A DNA stretch of 64,000 nt from Pseudomonas putida. GTDB lineage: Bacteria > Pseudomonadota > Gammaproteobacteria > Pseudomonadales > Pseudomonadaceae. Under the pieces are notes generated by a model. The model was not told the DNA's origin, searched no databases, and saw nothing but the letters and a program-made list of their open reading frames with translations. The stretch lies in NCBI GenBank assembly GCA_041879295.1, contig CP047152.1:1307501-1371500 (forward strand), written 5' to 3'. The position numbers and the translations under genes are program-made. Each line of letters starts with the position of its first letter. Position 1 is the stretch's first letter. This document shows, one piece after another, positions 58,607-64,000 of this stretch.

Positions 58607-58986
58607 GGGTGGGTGTCTCCACAATTTCTATATTGTTCAGGCGCCCTAGGGCGCCCACCGTTCCGTCCACTTGCTCGATGGCCCCGCGGGGATGCGCAAT
58701 GCATGCGCATCCGCCCGCACGGGCGTACCGACTTCGGGACAGACTCAGGAATAAGGGGCAATGGCTTGCCGCTCCCTGGCCGAAGTCAAAGGTTCTGGGC
58801 GGAGCCCAAAATCTGTTGCTGATGGATGCCAGGCCTGGCCTGCAACACCCATGCCCGAACAAGACCCTGGAGGGGCTTGCCTCGGTCGCCTCCGCAGGAG
58901 CGGTTTGGCTGCTGAAATCACTTCAAGTTCCGCCCGGAAAATCGCTTGATCTTGCGGGTTGACTTTTGTGTGTGATTTTGCACGAA

Positions 58987-59034
58987 CCCCTATATCTAGT
59001 GGTTCGCTGCGATCGGGATACAAGATAATGCGGT
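58987..59034. promoter_or_regulatory. candidate NrdR box pair upstream of nrdA
   Basis: CCCCTATATCTAGTGG (58987-59002) fits the NrdR palindrome well. TACAAGATAATGCGGT (59019-59034) fits its left half, about three helical turns away, as NrdR box pairs are arranged. They would mediate repression when ATP/dATP are bound. Confidence 0.6.
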
Positions 59035-59060
59035 ATTGGGGGCTTTGCAAGGCGATCGCC

Positions 59061-59069
59061 TGTGGATAA
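59061..59069 (-). promoter_or_regulatory. DnaA box upstream of nrdA
   Basis: TGTGGATAA is the reverse complement of the consensus TTATCCACA. A DnaA site by nrdA is known from E. coli; here it lies 27 bases from the NrdR-like pair. Confidence 0.6.
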
Positions 59070-59247
59070 CGTGTGCGTACTTTGTGAGTGAATGGTGGGT
59101 ATTCGCTGTAGGCCTTGTGCCAAGTGGTTTGCAGTATTTTTCTGCAACGTGACGGCCTTGGGCAGTTTTTTTCGGGCGCGAACCCTGTCACAAAAAACGG
59201 TTCAGTTGAGGGGGCGGTAGGGCATGGTTGAAGATCTGGGTGCCTGT

Positions 59248-59474
59248 GAGATTGAGCGCCGCCCGCGCGGCGCATCGCGAGCTGCGCTCGCTCCTACGTT
59301 TGTTTCTGGCCAGTTACGCCTGTTACAGGCGCGCGCGACCGCTTTGTGTGTACGACACGATATCGCGCCGTACGCCAAGGCGTTCGCGCGCAAAGCCCAC
59401 AGGAATGATTGGCCCGAAACAAACGTAGGAGCGAGCGCAGCTCGCGATGCGCCGCGCGGGCGGCGCTCGATCTC
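59248..59474. repeat. 59-bp inverted-repeat element with 109-base centre
   Basis: The arms 59248-59306 and 59416-59474 are reverse complements with a single mismatch (T/C at the sixth base). They start GAGAT-GAGCGCCGCCCGC and end near TACGTTTGTTTC. The centre holds a GCCTG-TTA-CAGGC palindrome. It differs from the common REP core and could be a mobile MITE-like element or a long cruciform. No ORF of merit lies within it. Confidence 0.75.
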
Positions 59475-59546
59475 GCAGGCCCCACCCATCTACATTCATA
59501 CTCTCAACTGCCCTGACACGATCCCAAGAACAACAAGGCCAAAGCC

Positions 59547-60245
59547 ATGGACCACCCCATACCGCGCATCCTCATCGTCGAAGACGACCAGCGCCTCGCC
59601 GAGCTCACCGCCGAATACCTGCAGGCCAATGGTTTCGAGGTCGCGGTGGAGGCCGATGGCGCACGTGCCGCGAGGCGCATCATCGACAGCCAGCCCGACC
59701 TGGTCATCCTCGACCTGATGCTCCCCGGCGAGGATGGCCTGAGCATCTGCCGCCGGGTGCGTACCCAATACCCCGGGCCGATCCTCATGCTCACCGCGCG
59801 CAGTGATGAACTCGACCAGGTTCAGGGCCTGGACCTGGGGGCCGACGACTACGTCTGCAAACCCGTGCGCCCACGCTTGCTGCTGGCACGTATCCAGGCT
59901 CTGCTGCGCCGTAGCGAAACCGTGGATAGCAAGCGCCAGGACCTGGCCTTTGGTGCGCTGCGTATCGACAACCGCCTGCGCGAGGCACACCTGGGCGAGC
60001 AGTTGATCGAGCTGACCGGCGCCGAATTCGACCTACTCTGGCTGTTGGCCAGCAACGCTGGCCGGGTGCTGACCCGCGAACAGATCTTCACCGCACTGCG
60101 TGGCGTGGGCTACGACGGCCAGGACCGTTCCATCGACATCCGCATCTCGAAAATCCGCCCCAAGATCGGCGATGACCCGCTTCAGCCGCGGTTGATCAAG
60201 ACCCTGCGCAGTAAAGGCTACCTGTTCGTCGGCGAGGCACCATGA
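59547..60245 (+). CDS. rstA: OmpR/PhoB-family response regulator (RstA-like)
   Basis: 232 aa. Receiver domain at residues about 5-120 with phosphoacceptor Asp56 (ILDLMLPGEDG) and Lys in VCKPVRPRLL. A winged-helix DNA-binding domain (about 130-230) has LTGAEFDLLWLLASNAGRVLTREQI and RSIDIRISKIRPKI. The sensor kinase gene overlaps it by four bases. The RstA name follows overall resemblance and the partner length; identification is moderate. Confidence 0.82.
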   Translation: MDHPIPRILIVEDDQRLAELTAEYLQANGFEVAVEADGARAARRIIDSQPDLVILDLMLPGEDGLSICRRVRTQYPGPILMLTARSDELDQVQGLDLGADDYVCKPVRPRLLLARIQALLRRSETVDSKRQDLAFGALRIDNRLREAHLGEQLIELTGAEFDLLWLLASNAGRVLTREQIFTALRGVGYDGQDRSIDIRISKIRPKIGDDPLQPRLIKTLRSKGYLFVGEAP

Positions 60246-61849
60246 ACAATTCGATCTTTCTGCGCATCTACGGCGGCATGCTGGCCGTGCTGGTGCTGGT
60301 AGCCTTGCTTGGCGTGCTTAGCCTGCACCTGGTCAATGAAGTGCGCGCTGCCCAGCATCGCGAGAGCCTGGCCCAGGGCACCTTCAGCCTGATGGCCGAC
60401 AACCTGGCAGTGCAGAATGAAACCCAACGCAAGCGTTCGCTGCTGATCTGGGAGCGCCTGCTTGGCGTGCCGTTGGCGCTGCAGCCGCTGAGCGCACGCA
60501 GCCTTGACGGCAGCCAGCGGGCGCGCCTGTACCGTGGCCTGGTGGTGGTCGAGAAGATTGGCCCGCATGCGGCGCAAGTGCTGCGCAAGGTGGGCCAGGA
60601 AGACCTGATGCTGGTCGCGCAGATCAAACAGATCAGCGAGCAGCTGGCGCGGGCCACCCTCTATTTACTGGCCGACGAGCTGGTGCGCTACCCGGTAACC
60701 GAACAGCAGCAGCGCCTGGCACAGATCAAGCAGGAAAAAGGCTTCGGCTTTGGTGTCGCCTTGCAACGTATCGAGCGGGTCGGCCTGGACGATGACCAGC
60801 GGCGCCGGGTGGAGGAGGGGGACACGGTGATGGCGCTGGGCAAGGATGGTGACTCGATCCGTGTCTTCGCCGGGCTGACGGGCTCGCCATGGGTACTGGA
60901 AATCGGCCCGCTGTACCAGCTCAACCCTTACCCGCCGCAGTTGCTGATCCTGATTGCCTTCCTGGGGCTGTGCCTGATCGGCCTGGTGGTCTACCTGCTG
61001 GTGCGTCAGCTGGAGCGTCGTGTGTCAGGCCTGGAGATTGCTGCCACGCGCATCGCCCAGGGCAGCCTGGACACCCGCGTGCCGGCCGGCGACGCCGACT
61101 CGGTGGGGCGCCTGGCTGCTGCCTTCAATGGCATGGCCGAGCACCTGCAGCGTTCGCTGACCATGCAGCGCGAGCTGGTGCGAGCGGTGTCCCACGAGCT
61201 GCGCACGCCGGTGGCGCGCCTGCGCTTTGGCCTGGAGATGATCGAAAGCGCCACGAATGAACAGGCGCGGGCAAAGCACCTGGCGGGCATGGACGGTGAT
61301 ATCCAGGACCTCGACAAGCTGGTAGACGAGATGCTGACCTACGCCCGCCTGGAGCAGGGCGCACCGGCCTTGAAGTTCCAGCGGGTCGATCTGGATGCCT
61401 TGTTCGATCGGGTGATCGAAGAGCTGGCACCTTTGCGTGCCGAGGTGCGGGTGGTGCGCGGTGACTGCCAGGGCGCGGATGCCGAAGGCGCCTGGGTCGA
61501 GGCCGAGCCGCGCTACTTGCACCGTGCCCTGCAAAACCTTGTCGGCAATGCCATGCGCCATGCCGAGAGCGAAGTGCGCCTGAGTTATCAGCTGGGCCAG
61601 CAACGTTGCCGCATCGATGTGGAGGATGACGGCCCGGGGATCCCCGAGGGCTTCTGGGACCGCATTTTCACGCCCTTCACCCGCCTCGATGACAGCCGTA
61701 CCCGTGCCTCGGGCGGGCATGGCCTGGGCCTGTCGATCGTACGGCGGATCATCTACTGGCACGCGGGCCGCGCCACAGTGGGCCGCAGCGAGGTGTTGGG
61801 CGGTGCCTGCTTCAGCCTGAACTGGCCAAGGCAGCAGGCACCGCTGTAA
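60242..61849 (+). CDS. rstB: sensor histidine kinase (RstB-like)
   Basis: 535 aa. Two membrane helices (about 10-32 and 232-255) enclose a periplasmic sensor domain of about 200 residues. HAMP (about 256-305) and the H-box RAVSHELRTPVARL (His318) follow, then N-box LQNLVGNAMRHA near 440, DDGPGIP near 465 and GHGLGLSIVRRI near 500. Its start overlaps the regulator stop (ATGA), so the two form one unit. The stop is four bases from the convergent phosphopantetheinyl transferase stop. Confidence 0.88.
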   Translation: MNNSIFLRIYGGMLAVLVLVALLGVLSLHLVNEVRAAQHRESLAQGTFSLMADNLAVQNETQRKRSLLIWERLLGVPLALQPLSARSLDGSQRARLYRGLVVVEKIGPHAAQVLRKVGQEDLMLVAQIKQISEQLARATLYLLADELVRYPVTEQQQRLAQIKQEKGFGFGVALQRIERVGLDDDQRRRVEEGDTVMALGKDGDSIRVFAGLTGSPWVLEIGPLYQLNPYPPQLLILIAFLGLCLIGLVVYLLVRQLERRVSGLEIAATRIAQGSLDTRVPAGDADSVGRLAAAFNGMAEHLQRSLTMQRELVRAVSHELRTPVARLRFGLEMIESATNEQARAKHLAGMDGDIQDLDKLVDEMLTYARLEQGAPALKFQRVDLDALFDRVIEELAPLRAEVRVVRGDCQGADAEGAWVEAEPRYLHRALQNLVGNAMRHAESEVRLSYQLGQQRCRIDVEDDGPGIPEGFWDRIFTPFTRLDDSRTRASGGHGLGLSIVRRIIYWHAGRATVGRSEVLGGACFSLNWPRQQAPL

Positions 61850-61852
61850 AGG

Positions 61853-62554
61853 TCAGACGCTGACCAGGCTCAGCAGGTGGCCGTCCTGCAGGCAGAACTG
61901 GCCTTGCAGCTCTGCGCCTTGCTGCCACTGCGGTGATAGGTCGGTGAGCAGGCGCAATCGCGCCAGCCCTTCTGCGGACCAGTCGAGCACTTCTGCGTGT
62001 TCGAAGTAGAAGCGTTGGCGCGTCAGTGGGTACAGGGTCTTGAACAAGCTTTCCTTCAGCGAGAACGTCAGGGTGACCGTAAGCCCAAGCTGGCGGCGGT
62101 CCAAGCGCTCCAGTTCTGCCGGGGTGAGGATTTCGCCCATCAGCCGCTCGGCGCGTTCGTCATCCAGCAAGGCTTCCTGATCCAGGCCCAGACCTTGGCA
62201 GCTTTTTTCGCCGGCGACCACCGCGGCGGCCCAGCCCTTGCCGTGTGTGATCGAGCCATGAATACCGGCAGGCCAGATGGGCGAGCGGTCTTCGTGGGTG
62301 CCGGGCACGTAGTCGCGGCCGTCCAGGTGCTGCAGCGCGGCACGGGCACATACGCGACCGGCCAGGTACTCGGCCTGGCGCTTAGTCACCGAGCGCAGCA
62401 GGCTGGCACTGGGCAGTACGCCAGCGCGCTGGAAGTCGTCGGCGGCCAAGTGGGCAGGGTCGAAGGCGCAACTGACCAGCACCGCGCCGGGCAATGGGTG
62501 GGGCAGGGGCCAGTGGTGCTGGAGCGGGGCGCAGCAGGCGGGAAGTGTGTTCAT
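61853..62554 (-). CDS. 4'-phosphopantetheinyl transferase (EntD/PcpS type)
   Basis: 233-aa enzyme that activates carrier proteins with a 4'-phosphopantetheine arm. The Sfp/EntD family motifs are visible: GSITHGKGWAAAVV near 95, the Mg-binding GLDQE near 118 and FSLKESLFKTLYPLT near 165. In pseudomonads one such enzyme serves fatty-acid, siderophore and other carrier proteins. Convergent with the sensor kinase. Confidence 0.87.
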   Translation of the reverse strand: MNTLPACCAPLQHHWPLPHPLPGAVLVSCAFDPAHLAADDFQRAGVLPSASLLRSVTKRQAEYLAGRVCARAALQHLDGRDYVPGTHEDRSPIWPAGIHGSITHGKGWAAAVVAGEKSCQGLGLDQEALLDDERAERLMGEILTPAELERLDRRQLGLTVTLTFSLKESLFKTLYPLTRQRFYFEHAEVLDWSAEGLARLRLLTDLSPQWQQGAELQGQFCLQDGHLLSLVSV

Positions 62555-62652
62555 GGCGGTTATTGTGCCAGCTGTGCAAGCGCTAAGGGAGGTGGCGTGG
62601 CAGGATGACTTAGCGCAGCCATGAAAACATGGCGCAGATCACAGCGTGATCC

Positions 62653-62739
62653 GTGTGGGAGCGGGTTTACCCGCGAAGAATCACCGCGGTGGATGGCACG
62701 GGCTTCGCCCGTGTTCGCGGGCAAGCCCGCTCCCACACA
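62653..62739. repeat. REP pair between the transferase and hydrolase genes
   Basis: TGTGGGAGCGGGTTTACCCGCG and CGCGGGCAAGCCCGCTCCCACA in inverted orientation around a GGGCTTCGCCC hairpin. Classic BIME form in a 246-base gap. Confidence 0.85.
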
Positions 62740-62800
62740 GATCGCGCCAGCTTTTAGACATTGAGCAAGACAGTTGCTGCCACAACGATTGCACAATCTT

Positions 62801-63592
62801 TTATTTGAACACCTTCTTGAAGAACGCCTGCATATCCGCCCAGGAACGCTCGTCCGCTGCCTTGTTATAGCCAATGTCCGGCCCCCCATGCTCACCATGG
62901 CTCAGCCGATCGGCATCGGGGTTGGTGAAGCCGTGCTTGGCCCCTTCAATGTTGACGAACTGGTAGTTGACCTTGGCCGCATCCATTTCCGCCTTGAACG
63001 CGTCCACCTGCTGTTGGGTGACCATGCTGTCCGCAGCGCCATGTTCAACCAGGATGTCCGCGCGCACTACGCCAGGCTTGGCCGGCGTTTTGGTGGACAA
63101 CGCGCCATGGAAACTCACCACGCCGTCCAGTTTCTCTCCACGACGTGCGGCATCGAGCACCACCTTACCGCCAAAACAGTAGCCGACAGCGCCCAGTTGA
63201 TGCTTGTTCACATTCGGCTGCTTTTTCAACAGGTCCAGGCCCGCGTCGAAGCGCGCTGCGGCTGCGGCCGGGTCCTTCATCGCTTCGGCCATGAATGCCT
63301 GGGCATCCTGCGGGTGCTCGGTGTGCTTGCCATCGCCATACATGTCGATGGCCAGCGCTTTGTAGCCCAGGGCGGCAAGATCTCTCGCGCGGCGCTTGGC
63401 ATAGTCGTTCAGGCCCCACCATTCATGCACCACAACGATGCCTGGGCGTTTGCCGTCCAGCGCATCATCGTAGGCGTAGTAGCCGACGAGGCGGTTGCCA
63501 TCGTCGTCCTGATAAGGAATCTCACGGGTCACTACCGCCGCTTGGGCGAGGGCGGCGCTGCACATCAGGGTCAGGGCCAGCAGGGCTCGCAT
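62801..63592 (-). CDS. periplasmic dienelactone hydrolase family protein
   Basis: 263 aa from ATG 63592 (GGAG eight bases upstream; the GTG at 63598 has the site too close). A signal peptide (MRALLALTLMCSAALAQA) precedes the alpha/beta-hydrolase domain. The nucleophile is Cys139 in VGYCFGGKVV; Asp in HGAADSMV and His in AKHGFTNP complete a Cys-Asp-His triad as in DLH. The substrate in the periplasm is unknown. It lies upstream, on the opposite strand to oprH. Confidence 0.88.
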   Translation of the reverse strand: MRALLALTLMCSAALAQAAVVTREIPYQDDDGNRLVGYYAYDDALDGKRPGIVVVHEWWGLNDYAKRRARDLAALGYKALAIDMYGDGKHTEHPQDAQAFMAEAMKDPAAAAARFDAGLDLLKKQPNVNKHQLGAVGYCFGGKVVLDAARRGEKLDGVVSFHGALSTKTPAKPGVVRADILVEHGAADSMVTQQQVDAFKAEMDAAKVNYQFVNIEGAKHGFTNPDADRLSHGEHGGPDIGYNKAADERSWADMQAFFKKVFK

Positions 63593-63622
63593 GTTCACTA
63601 CTCCTTGTTTTGCTGTCGGTTC

Positions 63623-63661
63623 GTTCAGCCGGGGTTCAGCCAGGGTTCAGTCGCGGTTCAG
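63623..63661 (+). promoter_or_regulatory. tandem PhoP boxes upstream of oprH
   Basis: Four GTTCAG repeats start at 63623, 63634, 63645 and 63656, an exact 11-base period, i.e. two GTTCAG-N5-GTTCAG boxes side by side. A TACTCT -10 element follows at 63673, about 12 bases after the last repeat, as at PhoP-activated promoters. Confidence 0.85.
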
Positions 63662-63721
63662 GGTGCCCTGATTACTCTAGCTTCCAGACCGAAACAGCGC
63701 ACCCAACTGGAGTACCCAGCC

Positions 63722-64000
63722 ATGAAAACCTTCAATACCCTGCTTGCCGCCATGGCCGTTTGTGCCGCTGGCATCACCACCGCCCAGGCCGCGGACGACA
63801 ACTTCGCCAGCCTCACCTACGGCCAGACCAGCGACAAAGTCCGCAAGTCCGGCCTGCTGCAACGTAACACCGACCACCTCAATGCCGACGGTATTATCGG
63901 CAAGGACGATACCTGGGGTGTGCGTCTGGGCAAGATCAACGACCAGGGCCGCTACTACATGACTTATGACAACGTCTCGGGTGACCACAGTGGCCTGAAG
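63722..64000 (+). CDS. oprH: outer-membrane protein OprH, N-terminal part
   Basis: ATG 63722 starts MKTFNTLLAAMAVCAAGIT with a signal peptide ending AQA-DD, and the frame continues past the window end. DDNFASLTYGQTSDKVRKSGLLQRN and GRYYMTYDNVSGD align well with the OprH eight-stranded barrel of Pseudomonas. The protein stabilises lipopolysaccharide at low Mg and is normally followed by phoP-phoQ, which should lie just beyond the window. The PhoP boxes upstream agree. Confidence 0.92.
   Translation, partial: MKTFNTLLAAMAVCAAGITTAQAADDNFASLTYGQTSDKVRKSGLLQRNTDHLNADGIIGKDDTWGVRLGKINDQGRYYMTYDNVSGDHSGLK

Noticed and set aside
55682..58822. 1046-aa plus-strand frame antisense to nrdA
   Set aside because: Antisense reading of the nrdA codons with Val/Gly/Gln-rich content and no domain.

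Overview
The window comes from a fluorescent Pseudomonas of the P. putida group. The 16S and 23S sequences, the high GC content, the many REP palindromes with a GCGGG core, and the oprH start preceded by four GTTCAG repeats all fit. Most of it is ordinary chromosomal backbone. Accessory-looking DNA lies mainly at about 30.5-35.7 kb and 49.2-53.6 kb.

Layout. 0-5.2 kb holds the branched-chain amino acid ABC importer (livKHMGF, minus strand) beside the start of a lipoprotein gene. 5.6-22.7 kb is mixed housekeeping: a DUF2288 protein, a beta-hydroxyacid dehydrogenase, three c-di-GMP enzymes (MHYT-GGDEF-EAL, CHASE4-like-PAS-GGDEF-EAL, MASE2-GGDEF), RapA, small hypotheticals, an AaeB/AaeX/AaeA-like efflux operon, a DUF2025 protein and an FNT channel. 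22.9-28.4 kb is a complete rRNA operon (promoter, boxA, 16S, tRNA-Ile, tRNA-Ala, 23S, 5S, terminator). An acetolactate synthase-like enzyme follows.

30.5-35.7 kb is a compact four-gene operon not recognised as a described pathway: a tryptophan/phenylalanine 2-monooxygenase-like flavoprotein, a nitrilase-superfamily amidase, a membrane protein with an internal duplication, and an asparaginase-like amidohydrolase. It suggests oxidative decarboxylation of an amino acid to an amide and then hydrolysis to the acid. Next come a UPF0149 protein, a glutathione S-transferase, a large fused flavin/iron-sulfur oxidoreductase and a LysR regulator.

40.3-48.4 kb is a hexuronate module on the minus strand: uronate dehydrogenase, SMP-30 lactonase, a TRAP transporter (P, Q, M), a DMT permease, an aldose-1-epimerase-like mutarotase, and an OprD-family porin in its own unit. 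The udh and porin upstream regions share one operator-like sequence, so both units are probably co-regulated by a regulator outside the window.

49.2-53.6 kb is a small defence/toxin-antitoxin-like island: a zeta-family kinase with an overlapping small partner, a BRO-N protein, an unusual inverted-repeat region, a Panacea-domain (PanA-like) gene overlapping an unrecognised 162-aa gene, and an AT-rich membrane/coiled-coil protein. Then come nrdB, a 43-aa basic protein and nrdA (two ATP-cone regions), with candidate NrdR and DnaA sites upstream. A 59-bp near-perfect inverted-repeat element separates nrdA from an RstAB-like two-component system. The window closes with a phosphopantetheinyl transferase, a periplasmic dienelactone hydrolase-family protein and the start of oprH behind a tandem PhoP-box array.

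All calls come from reading the sequence. No database search was possible.
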